DNA from: a virus
Length of the DNA: 64,000 bases
Virus record (IMG/VR): IMGVR_UViG_3300027749_000111
Span: 1 to 64,000 of that record
Direction: 5' to 3' (one strand)
Shown: positions 1 to 6,395 of the stretch, piece after piece
Layout: every line of letters starts with the position of its first letter
Numbering within the stretch: the stretch's first letter is position 1
The notes under the pieces: generated by a model
Seen by the model: the letters and a program-made list of their open reading frames with translations, nothing else
Told to the model about the DNA's origin: nothing
Database searches by the model: none
Made by a program: the position numbers and the translations under genes

Positions 1-599
1 ATAGGAGCACCATCACAGTTGTATTCAATGGTGATCTTGTAGTACTGCCCGTTGGGCATCTTGATACGTTTGACCACTGAACCGACAGGCCTGTTGAGAC
101 GAGCCTGCTCAAGGCAAAGTTGCTCAGCCTTGTCATCAAGCTCTTTCTGATGCTCAATGTACTTATGCATGTATTCCATGATCTTTGAATCCAACAGAGC
201 AATTGTTGTTGTTCCTCCAATGAACGCATCTTTAATGGCAAATACAATACGAAAGCTATTGTCTGAGTGTAAGTGTATGAGAACGTAGTCGCTACGACGA
301 CCTTGTATCATCTTGTTGTAACGCCAACGTGAACAGCTGGTGGGAAAGACGTAGCGTAACTTAACTTTGTACGAGGTCGTATTATCGCGATAGAATTTGC
401 CAGCACTGATGATCTTGAGCTGGGTGCGCACGGGCTCGTTGCCGTTTTTCTTGACTTCCCAGAGAGTCTTCTCTGTGATGTAGTCAATTACAGAACCGGG
501 CTTGAGTTTGTCATTTGAGTCGTGATAAAACCCTTCACCAGCTCGGTGAATAAAGTTAACTGCAACTGCAGCTGCACGCCGCTTGGATATGGTATCCAT
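1..599 (-). CDS. Unrecognised phage protein, truncated at window edge
   Basis: An open frame runs leftward from ATG at 599 to the window edge without a stop, giving about 199 visible residues; the C-terminus lies outside. The start is supported by AGGAGG about 6 bases upstream (606-611). The protein begins MDTISKRRAAAVAVNF and mixes basic and aromatic residues (for example FPTSCSRWRYNKMIQGRR near residue 90). A charged, probably helical stretch follows at about residues 135-170, then a beta-like end with KMPNGQYYKI. No catalytic motif is recognised. It is the most promoter-distal visible gene of the leftward cluster of small proteins, so it may act early or in host takeover; that is inference from position only. 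Confidence 0.75.
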   Translation of the reverse strand, partial: MDTISKRRAAAVAVNFIHRAGEGFYHDSNDKLKPGSVIDYITEKTLWEVKKNGNEPVRTQLKIISAGKFYRDNTTSYKVKLRYVFPTSCSRWRYNKMIQGRRSDYVLIHLHSDNSFRIVFAIKDAFIGGTTTIALLDSKIMEYMHKYIEHQKELDDKAEQLCLEQARLNRPVGSVVKRIKMPNGQYYKITIEYNCDGAP

Positions 600-675
600 T
601 GTCTACCTCCTAGTAGATTGTTGTGAGTGGGCCCGTTATTGTTCGGTGGAGCCCATACCGTTTTTGTTGGGAAAC

Positions 676-1011
676 CTATCCCAGGTGCCACTTGTTGCAG
701 ATGCTGCACTTGTATGCAGAGTCTGGGTTGTGGTTGCCGTGATGGGATGCAACGATCAAGGCTTCCTTGGCACTGTTGAATGCTGCCTTGGGTTGCCCTG
801 CTCGTGATCCTGTCTTGGCAATGTGTTCGTTGGCTGGTCCTACAGCTCCGGTGTACTCACGGTCTGTCTTGACCTCAACAACACGTCCGTTGATAGTTAC
901 ACCATCAATGGTACGCATCTGACGAACACTGTCACCAGTGGAGCGGACGCTGTCGAGAATCCGATCAAGGTCAAGCTCCCGTGGTGATTGACGACGACGG
1001 GTCTTACTCAT
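676..1011 (-). CDS. Small basic protein with C-terminal zinc-knuckle-like motif
   Basis: 111 residues, start ATG at 1011 behind GGAGAAGGAGGTGAATT, a strong ribosome site. The N-terminus is very basic (MSKTRRRQSPRELDLDR). The last dozen residues are YKCSICNKWHLG, a Cys-x2-Cys-x2-Trp-His arrangement that could bind one metal ion, perhaps between two subunits because only one Cys pair is present. The middle (DGVTINGRVVEVKTDREYTG) looks like a small beta unit. The gene is separated by about 75-80 bp from each neighbour in the leftward cluster. Function not recognised; a nucleic-acid or host-factor binding role is possible from the charge and metal motif only. Confidence 0.75.
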   Translation of the reverse strand: MSKTRRRQSPRELDLDRILDSVRSTGDSVRQMRTIDGVTINGRVVEVKTDREYTGAVGPANEHIAKTGSRAGQPKAAFNSAKEALIVASHHGNHNPDSAYKCSICNKWHLG

Positions 1012-1093
1012 AATTCACCTCCTTCTCCAACCCTGGCCTCGACCGACCAGTGATTGGGAGTATCTAGAGGGGTGGATGGAAACATCAGGGGTA

Positions 1094-1330
1094 CTACAAT
1101 GTCAGCATGGCTTCGCGCTCAACTTCAGCAGCGAATACAATGTAACGGTATCCAAGGTCACGCAGGTTAAGGCGGTAAGCTTGGTTCTCAGCAGCAGCCA
1201 GTGTCGGTCGCTCATCGAATGCAAACCCGTCTTCGAGAACAACGTAAGTTGTCTTCCAAGACTTGACAGCGTATCGAGGTGCGAACTGTACCTTGACCAG
1301 TTGCTTCTTCTTCTTCTTGCTCTTTTTCAT
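1094..1330 (-). CDS. Small lysine-rich protein, unrecognised
   Basis: 78 residues, ATG at 1330 preceded by AAAGGAGGTGAA. The N-terminus is a run of lysines (MKKSKKKKKQLVKV) that would bind nucleic acid or acidic surfaces. It is followed by a compact aromatic-rich segment (SWKTTYVVLEDGFAFDERPTL) and a helix-like segment (AAAENQAYRLNLRDLGYRY). No family recognised. It lies in the leftward cluster of small, separately spaced genes. The inverted repeat just upstream, at 1350-1367, may regulate it. Confidence 0.7.
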   Translation of the reverse strand: MKKSKKKKKQLVKVQFAPRYAVKSWKTTYVVLEDGFAFDERPTLAAAENQAYRLNLRDLGYRYIVFAAEVEREAMLTL

Positions 1331-1349
1331 TTCACCTCCTTTGACTCAC

Positions 1350-1367
1350 CTATCATCGAAGTGATAG
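1350..1367. promoter_or_regulatory. Inverted repeat upstream of a leftward gene (possible operator or leader hairpin)
   Basis: CTATCA-TCGAAG-TGATAG is a perfect 6-bp inverted repeat with a 6-base centre, about 20 bases upstream of the ATG at 1330 and beside its ribosome site. It could be a repressor half-site pair or an mRNA hairpin limiting translation. No second copy was seen. Confidence 0.25.
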
Positions 1368-1408
1368 CATGAGGTTTCCTAGTAATGAATAGAGCACAGC
1401 ACTATGAA

Positions 1409-1717
1409 CTAAATACCACAGTCCATTTCAACAGTCAATGCATCAAAATCGCGCACTTGCTTGACTTCAAAAGCACTCTGAGTAACTTGTACGAGTGCAT
1501 CACGCATTGCTTGTCGCTCACGTTCAAGCCGAGCAAGACGCTTGTCACGACGCTCTTGAGCAATCTCTGCAAGCATCGAAGCATTAACCCAACGCCAGAC
1601 GAGATTGCGTTGCTCGTATGAGTGCATCAAGCAGTACTTGTTGTCACCAACTGTGTGCTCAGCTTCGCTGAGACACTTGGCAGATTGCCATGCGCACAAT
1701 GTTGTTGTCTTTATCAT
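1409..1717 (-). CDS. Small Cys/His protein with charged helix, unrecognised
   Basis: 102 residues if started at ATG 1717. A GTG two codons upstream (1723) is in frame but overlaps the ribosome site GGGAGGTGA, so the ATG is preferred. The N-terminal third has C-A-W...KC and YCLMHSYEQRN, giving three Cys and one His that could bind zinc. A long charged helix follows (about residues 50-80, with AEIAQERRDKRLARLERER). The layout resembles small DNA- or RNA-associated phage proteins, but no family is recognised. Encoded in the leftward cluster. Confidence 0.7.
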   Translation of the reverse strand: MIKTTTLCAWQSAKCLSEAEHTVGDNKYCLMHSYEQRNLVWRWVNASMLAEIAQERRDKRLARLERERQAMRDALVQVTQSAFEVKQVRDFDALTVEMDCGI

Positions 1718-1771
1718 ATTCACCTCCCTTCTCTAACTATCCAGTTTTTCAACCGTTGAGGATGTTTTGAA

Positions 1772-2017
1772 CTACTCTGTAGCTACGTACTCGAGCTCAG
1801 CATCTCTGTACTCAGCACGAGCAGCTATGCACTTAGCCTCAGCAGCATCGAGCTTATCCTCAGCAGATTTGAACTTAGCCTTAGCATCTAAGTACTCATC
1901 CCAAGCAACTCTGTACTCAGCATGAGCAGCTATGCACTTAGCCTCAGTAGCATCGTACTTAGCCTCAACAGACTTAGCCTTAGCAGCTTTGAGTTTGTCT
2001 TTAACTCGTTTAATCAT
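1772..2017 (-). CDS. Alanine-rich heptad-repeat coiled-coil protein (paralog 1)
   Basis: 81 residues from ATG 2017, behind an AGGAGGTGAAT ribosome site; a longer in-frame extension upstream lacks such a site. After MIKRVKDKLKAAKAKS the protein is built of seven-residue units with Ala in the core positions and Lys/Glu/Asp outside (for example AEAKCIA, ARAEYRD, AKAKFKS), so it should form one long amphipathic alpha helix or coiled coil. The two upstream genes on this strand encode proteins of the same design, which indicates local duplication. Two spaced Cys could crosslink helices. Cellular role unknown. Confidence 0.7.
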   Translation of the reverse strand: MIKRVKDKLKAAKAKSVEAKYDATEAKCIAAHAEYRVAWDEYLDAKAKFKSAEDKLDAAEAKCIAARAEYRDAELEYVATE

Positions 2018-2086
2018 ATTCACCTCCTCTCTTTGTTTGGTACGTCTTATGACGTAGCTCCCCAGGGTGGAATCAAACCACCTCAA

Positions 2087-2323
2087 CTACTTCCCCTGAT
2101 GAAGGGGGGACCACATTATAGCTGCGTACTCGTACTCAGCCTTAGCAGCTTCGCACTTAGCCCAAGCATCATTGCGCTTAGCCACAGCAGCTAAGACCTC
2201 AGCATCAGTATCGTCGTACTCAGCCCAAGCATCGAGCTCATCACAAGCAGCTTCGAGCTCATCACAAGCAGCAAAGTACTTAACCCGAGCAGCATCGATC
2301 TTGTCTTCATCTAGCGTATCCAT
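2087..2323 (-). CDS. Alanine-rich heptad-repeat coiled-coil protein (paralog 2)
   Basis: 78 residues from ATG 2323 (AGGAGGTGA just upstream; the GTG two codons earlier overlaps the ribosome site). It begins MDTLDEDKIDAARVKYFAA, which closely matches the N-terminus of the next paralog upstream (MNTLDKDRLDAAWVKF). The body is Ala/Glu/Asp-rich heptads (AACDELE, AACDELD, AKCEAAK), predicted all-helical and more acidic than paralog 1. The C-terminus (MWSPLHQGK) departs from the repeat pattern. No catalytic residues are seen. It probably acts by protein-protein interaction. Confidence 0.7.
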   Translation of the reverse strand: MDTLDEDKIDAARVKYFAACDELEAACDELDAWAEYDDTDAEVLAAVAKRNDAWAKCEAAKAEYEYAAIMWSPLHQGK

Positions 2324-2362
2324 ATTCACCTCCTCTCCTTGTTAGTAGGAACAAATCAACAG

Positions 2363-2641
2363 CTAGGACCAGGCGCGGGCTCCGAGCTCAGCTCGAATAG
2401 CTTTGAGCTCAGCCCAAGCAGCATCGCACTCATCACAAGCAGCTTCGTACTTAGCCTTAGCAGCTAGGTACTTATCCTCAGCAGCATCGACCTCAGCATA
2501 ATCAGCATCGAACTTAGCCCAAGTAGCTGAGAACTTAGCATCAGCAGCTTTGTACTCAGCCCAAGCAGCTGAGCACTTAGCATCAGCAGCTTTGAACTTA
2601 ACCCAAGCAGCATCGAGCCTATCTTTATCTAGTGTATTCAT
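2363..2641 (-). CDS. Alanine-rich heptad-repeat coiled-coil protein (paralog 3)
   Basis: 92 residues from ATG 2641, preceded by GAGGAGGTGATC. It starts MNTLDKDRLDAAWVKFKAAD and continues as repeated units (ADAKCSAAWAEYKAADAKFS) typical of a continuous helix with Ala on one face and regularly placed aromatic residues. It is the first gene of the leftward cluster after the divergent region, so it should be the most promoter-proximal. Its similarity to the next two genes points to tandem duplication followed by drift. Function unknown. Confidence 0.7.
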   Translation of the reverse strand: MNTLDKDRLDAAWVKFKAADAKCSAAWAEYKAADAKFSATWAKFDADYAEVDAAEDKYLAAKAKYEAACDECDAAWAELKAIRAELGARAWS

Positions 2642-2647
2642 GATCAC

Positions 2648-2967
2648 CTCCTCTCTCTTGCCCGCTGTCGAAGCAACGGCACAAGGTTCTCTTGCATGTC
2701 AAGCACACATTCCCCTACAAGTTCATAATCTTTTTTGTAGTGAAGCGCTCGACCATACCTAAGGCTTAAAACCGCAAGACCCCCTCGAGCACTTCCAGAA
2801 ACATTGATCTTTTAAGAGGGGGGGGGCAATCAGCAGAAACTCTATTTCTAGCAAGGAAGGTCGCTTTAAAAAAAACGGCGGGGGCCCTGGGGCACTTTCC
2901 AGAACTACTGGGTTTTAACGGTGTATCTGGATTGCAGTAGTATATAGAACTTTATAAAAGGAATACA
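2648..2967. other. Divergent intergenic region with G-tracts and a direct repeat
   Basis: This 320-bp stretch separates the leftward small genes from the rightward operons and holds no convincing gene. It contains a run of ten G near 2817-2826 and a second G-rich block near 2878-2892. An imperfect direct repeat is present: GCACTTCCAGAA at 2789-2800 and GCACTTTCCAGAA at 2892-2904. A promoter for the rightward genes lies at its right end. A leftward promoter should also lie here but I could not place one confidently. The repeats could be operator sites; G-tracts of this kind can form unusual structures (inference). Confidence 0.5.
2914..2946 (+). promoter_or_regulatory. Putative phage promoter for the rightward genes
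   Basis: TTTAAC, 16 bases, AGTAGTATATAG. It matches, with two changes in each hexamer, the signal seen at 5036 and 25503 (TGTAAT-N16-CATAGT followed by TAT). It lies at the same distance (54 bp) from the start codon at 2968. Confidence 0.4.
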
Positions 2968-4134
2968 ATGAAAAATTGGATCCCAGACATGTGGCAGCGT
3001 AAGGTTGCACACTCTGATGAATATAAAACATTCTCGGAATTTGCAAAGCACGTCAGAGATCACCATTCTGAATTCCTCAACGGTGATGCGAAACATGTCC
3101 TCAACGGTGCTGAGTACGATCCCGATTCATTTTTCCCAGAAGTCGCAGCTCACATAGACGAGATATACAGACCAGAGTACATTCAAAATATGATCCGTAG
3201 TTATACGAGGCAAATTCACCCGGAAGCTTATAGGGAAAGTCCCCAGGTCACAAACATATCAAATGAAATTTGCGGATGTGGTAATCCTGCTTATGCAACT
3301 GGAGCAGATGGCCATCCCATTTGTAAGGAACATTTATTCAAAGAGCTGGGTGGCGCGGGACACTTGGGGGTTGGCGTCGAACCGTTTGACTCAGACTCAG
3401 CTCGTCAAGAGATAGATAGTATCCCATCATTTACAGATGAAGAATGGAAAGACATGAAAATTACGTTTAATGGCGAACCTCATACTGGCAGTAGAATAAA
3501 CTGGCAACTTCCAGGAGCTGTTAAATACGCTCATGATGACCTACACCCATGGCCGATGACTGAGCAGGAAGCAGCGACTCACGTTTTAAGCAGCGGGCAC
3601 CATGAAGAAATAATAAGAGAAATGATGTCCCAGTCCGGTTTGAGTCGTGAAGAATCAATTCAGGGTATATTAAAATATATCAAAAGCCCTTTGAGAACCC
3701 ACACAATGCTTCATAAAAACCAGCCATTTGGCAAGTCTTCTCATGAGCACGATGAAGAACCATTAGAAGTAGATGTTCCTGAAACTATTGAAACAATTAT
3801 ACCAACTACTATCGGTGTTGGTGCTAATGCACGTCGTGCTGATAAAACTGACAAACTAAATTCAGGAAAAGATCACTGGCAACAAAGATATGCAATGGAC
3901 GAAGGCGAATTTGGTGAAGCAACGAATCCCGAACAACACATAATGACCATTCCATGCAGAACGTGTAACGTAGACCAAAACATTTCCGTTAGCCCAGAAC
4001 AACAACGACAATTACAATTGCCCAGAGCGCAACGCCCCCTCATTCAGGATATCCTTCCTCACCATCCTGTAGGTGTACGTGAGCTATTCATCTCAGGAAC
4101 TTGTGATCCTTGTTGGAAAAAAATGTTCAGATAA
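2968..4134 (+). CDS. Unrecognised protein with N-terminal R-K-V-A tag and Cys clusters
   Basis: 388 residues, ATG 2968 behind AAAGGAATACA. The N-terminus MKNWIPDMWQRKVAHSDE carries the basic-hydrophobic-Ala motif common in this region. A Cys cluster CGCGNPAYATGADGHPICKEH (about residues 106-126, split here for reading) looks like a small zinc finger. A second Cys pair set, CRTCN near residue 332 and CDPCW near the end, could form another zinc site. An EPFDSDSA motif near residue 140 recurs as EPFDFDSP in the gene at 6396. An internal HWQQRYAMDEGE near residue 305 resembles the N-termini of the next two proteins. Function unknown; possibly a head-internal protein (inference). Confidence 0.75.
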   Translation: MKNWIPDMWQRKVAHSDEYKTFSEFAKHVRDHHSEFLNGDAKHVLNGAEYDPDSFFPEVAAHIDEIYRPEYIQNMIRSYTRQIHPEAYRESPQVTNISNEICGCGNPAYATGADGHPICKEHLFKELGGAGHLGVGVEPFDSDSARQEIDSIPSFTDEEWKDMKITFNGEPHTGSRINWQLPGAVKYAHDDLHPWPMTEQEAATHVLSSGHHEEIIREMMSQSGLSREESIQGILKYIKSPLRTHTMLHKNQPFGKSSHEHDEEPLEVDVPETIETIIPTTIGVGANARRADKTDKLNSGKDHWQQRYAMDEGEFGEATNPEQHIMTIPCRTCNVDQNISVSPEQQRQLQLPRAQRPLIQDILPHHPVGVRELFISGTCDPCWKKMFR

Positions 4135-4144
4135 AAGGAATACA

Positions 4145-4525
4145 ATGAAAGATTGGAATCTACGTTATGCCAGTGAAATGGATGAACAAACACTAAATCG
4201 TCTTATCCCAACTACTAGCAGTGAAATTAGAATGAATCCATATAGTCGTAGTGTTCAAAAGCATGTACTGCACAAACCAGTTGGTAATCTTGATCATATT
4301 ATTACAGTTGTAGGTAAGTACCCAAAACTTATACACCACCGTGCCTACATGTATGAAAACGAATCCACAGAACCAACTGGATGGGGCGAACACGCTACTG
4401 AAGCATTATACCAGCACTTTTTGGAAGAACCAATAGTTTTGCCCAATCAAGATGATAGGCACCATCCTGATAATCACCAACACATACTTCATAGAGTTAA
4501 AAGTTGGATAGCCAAACAAGTATAA
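4145..4525 (+). CDS. Tandem paralog A, N-terminal WNLRYASE tag
   Basis: 126 residues from ATG 4145. This start has AAAAGGAATACA directly upstream and aligns with the start of the paralog at 4575, so longer upstream starts are rejected. Both proteins begin MK-x-WNLRYA-x-EMDEQTLNR and share TTSSEI, ENEST and EEPIV-x-PNQDD with a terminal HHPDNH motif. This copy is the more His-rich. No family recognised. The conserved first dozen residues ending RYASE resemble a removable leader of a phage-head protein, which is inference. Confidence 0.75.
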   Translation: MKDWNLRYASEMDEQTLNRLIPTTSSEIRMNPYSRSVQKHVLHKPVGNLDHIITVVGKYPKLIHHRAYMYENESTEPTGWGEHATEALYQHFLEEPIVLPNQDDRHHPDNHQHILHRVKSWIAKQV

Positions 4526-4574
4526 GCTAGTTTGAAGAAGACGGATCACTTCTACACATTTAAGGAATACAATC

Positions 4575-4982
4575 ATGAAAAATTGGAATCTACGTTATGC
4601 TGCTGAAATGGACGAACAAACACTAAATCGTATTGTTCCCACTACTAGCAGTGAAATTAAAATGAATCCAGTTAGCATGTTTAATAATTATAGTGGTCAA
4701 AATAATTATAGTGCTCAAATGCATTTATTGAACAGGCCAATTGGTAATCTTGGTCAAATTATGACACTTATAGGTAATAATTCAAGATTTATACCCAACA
4801 ATGCCTACATGTTTGAAAACGAATCCACAAGAACTGAATGGGAAAGCCAGGCTAATGAAGCATTACAACAGCACTTTGAGGAAGAACCAATAGTTTTTCC
4901 CAATCAAGATGATTTGCACCATCCCGACAACCACCGATACGTACTTAATAGAGTTAAAAGTTATGTGGCCAATCAAGTATAA
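4575..4982 (+). CDS. Tandem paralog B, N-terminal WNLRYAAE tag
   Basis: 135 residues from ATG 4575 behind AAGGAATACAATC. Roughly half its residues match the preceding protein over the full length. It has an insertion of Asn/Tyr-rich sequence near residues 36-52 (NNYSGQNNYSAQ). The 16 bases around the stop (GTATAAGCTAGTTTGA) are identical in both genes, so the duplication included downstream DNA and is probably fairly recent. Function unknown. The tag and position suggest the same fate as its neighbours. Confidence 0.75.
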   Translation: MKNWNLRYAAEMDEQTLNRIVPTTSSEIKMNPVSMFNNYSGQNNYSAQMHLLNRPIGNLGQIMTLIGNNSRFIPNNAYMFENESTRTEWESQANEALQQHFEEEPIVFPNQDDLHHPDNHRYVLNRVKSYVANQV

Positions 4983-5035
4983 GCTAGTTTGACCTTGCAA
5001 AAAATTCGGGCCAAGTGTCTGGTCTGGCGCGGCAC

Positions 5036-5071
5036 TGTAATTTACACTGTAAAGCACCATAGTATATACAA
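5036..5071 (+). promoter_or_regulatory. Putative phage promoter (TGTAAT-N16-CATAGT)
   Basis: TGTAAT at 5036-5041, 16 bases, CATAGT at 5058-5063, then ATATACAA. The same arrangement with identical hexamers and spacer occurs at 25503. The start codon at 5093 is 57 bp downstream of the first hexamer. The site also holds TGTAA-T-TTACA, an exact inverted repeat that could bind a regulator. An alternative sigma70 reading is TTTACA-N16-TATATA. Confidence 0.55.
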
Positions 5072-5092
5072 TCCAAAAGAAGGAACGCAGTT

Positions 5093-5533
5093 ATGAGCGA
5101 CTATATCACTAGCAGGCGACAACTCAAAATAGCCAGTGAACTGTTGGAACAACAAATTCTAATGGAAATCACAGAGCTAAAGGATATGGCCTCTCGACTG
5201 CTGGGCACCGGTGAAAGTCTACCAACCATCTTGCGCCATGACCGTGGCCACGATGATTGGCATCGCAGCATGGGCCAGGAGCCCTGCACCAGCGAAAGCG
5301 ATTGCGCCAGCAAGGCACAGGTGCACAAGAGCATGGAACACCGTGCCAGTGCACCGCAGCCCAGCATTAACGACACATTAGAAGCTCTTGAAAGAGTAGA
5401 ATTCAACTATCGCACTCTGTCCAAACAGCTTGCAGCACAAGGCCTGCACACCGAGGCCGCAACGCATGCTGAGCATGCACAAAGTGCACGAATGGGCCTG
5501 GATGCCTTGAAAAGGCTAATAGAACAGCAATGA
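5093..5533 (+). CDS. Helical protein with N-terminal LKIASE tag
   Basis: 146 residues, ATG 5093 behind AAGAAGGAACG. It begins MSDYITSRRQLKIASELLEQ, another basic-hydrophobic-Ala-Ser-Glu N-terminus. The rest is mostly charged helix, with a central His/Cys-containing section (HDRGHDDWHRS; CTSESDCASK) and a C-terminal helix rich in Ala and His. Its stop overlaps the next start by four bases (ATGA at 5530), so the two are translationally coupled. This gene has more G/C-ending codons than its neighbours. No family recognised. Confidence 0.75.
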   Translation: MSDYITSRRQLKIASELLEQQILMEITELKDMASRLLGTGESLPTILRHDRGHDDWHRSMGQEPCTSESDCASKAQVHKSMEHRASAPQPSINDTLEALERVEFNYRTLSKQLAAQGLHTEAATHAEHAQSARMGLDALKRLIEQQ

Positions 5534-5904
5534 GTTGGAATGTGCACACTAACAGTTTGAGTGCTCGGTATTCCAATGGCAGGATCTATGACTTTAATTC
5601 GGGTCGCGATATAACACCACTGCCACCAGTGAGCAGAGCGCAAGAGCATCCCGATGAAATCTTTGAAGAGCTTCCTGATATCAATGCGCTTCTAGATCAG
5701 CACAGTGAACTCTTTGACATTCACAATGCTGAACTGCAAAGGCCAAAGCTTGACCAGCAGTTGCGTGATATGCACGCTATGGCCATGAAGTATCATGCGT
5801 ATGCCTGGCATGCACTGCGCAACTACCCAGATCATCCAATTAGCATGATGCTCAGTGGAATGGCCAAGGGACTGGGCTACAACACAATGATGAAAAATCA
5901 ATAG
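5530..5904 (+). CDS. Unrecognised protein coupled to the upstream gene
   Basis: 124 residues, ATG 5530 overlapping the stop of the previous gene. It begins MSWNVHTNSLSARYSNGRIYDF, a tryptophan-plus-RY start reminiscent of, but not identical to, the tags of its neighbours. The C-terminal half is a His/Met/Ala-rich helix (MHAMAMKYHAYAWHALRNYP). No metal site can be assigned with confidence. It shares an operon with the 5093 gene behind the promoter at 5036. Function unknown. Confidence 0.7.
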   Translation: MSWNVHTNSLSARYSNGRIYDFNSGRDITPLPPVSRAQEHPDEIFEELPDINALLDQHSELFDIHNAELQRPKLDQQLRDMHAMAMKYHAYAWHALRNYPDHPISMMLSGMAKGLGYNTMMKNQ

Positions 5905-6026
5905 CAAAGGCTTGCAATCATTGTAGATTGTAAAATTTTTTCAAGGCCTGGCTGCATGGGGGCGCGTGGCTCGCTAACTTATACGCAAATGGCAAGTAAA
6001 CAAACGCTTTTATTGTAGGAGTATAT

Positions 6027-6386
6027 ATGGAATACTATAATTTTTTAAAGGTTGCTTACAGTGAAGGCAATCACAATCACACTCCCGGTCAAAGCTGCAT
6101 GCACTGCGATACAATCGGTCACTTGATCAGTGAACTCTACATGCGAATTCGTCATCCTGGTGCTGCCACTGGCAAGAATCCACTGGATAGATTGCGCAGA
6201 GCCATTCCAACCACTCGAGCTGACAACAATCTGACTTCAGATAGAAGCATAGGCAATGATTTTACCGGGCCAATCAATCTTGATCTTGGTATTATAAGAC
6301 AGCTGGATGAAAATCGTTTGAGTCTATTGCCTGATGAAACTCCAGAAGAGGAAACCACCTGGATGATTGATGAGCCCAAAGATTAG
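6027..6386 (+). CDS. Small protein with N-terminal LKVAYSE tag
   Basis: 119 residues, ATG 6027 behind GTAGGAGTATAT, one of the better ribosome sites in this region. The N-terminus MEYYNFLKVAYSEGNHNHTPG carries the tag motif, followed by HTPGQSCMHCDT, which with HNH upstream could form a His/Cys metal site. The rest is polar and acidic at the end. It stands about 120 bp after the previous gene in a leader with no clear promoter match. Function unknown. Confidence 0.75.
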   Translation: MEYYNFLKVAYSEGNHNHTPGQSCMHCDTIGHLISELYMRIRHPGAATGKNPLDRLRRAIPTTRADNNLTSDRSIGNDFTGPINLDLGIIRQLDENRLSLLPDETPEEETTWMIDEPKD

Positions 6387-6395
6387 AATGCTATT

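Noticed and set aside
2050-2090. tRNA-like T-arm on the minus strand (GGTGG-TTTGATT-CCACC with a following CTGGGGAG)
   Set aside because: No partner for the acceptor arm, no D-arm or good anticodon arm, and the conserved C of the T-loop is T. It may be a decayed tRNA or a chance hairpin; not supported as a gene.
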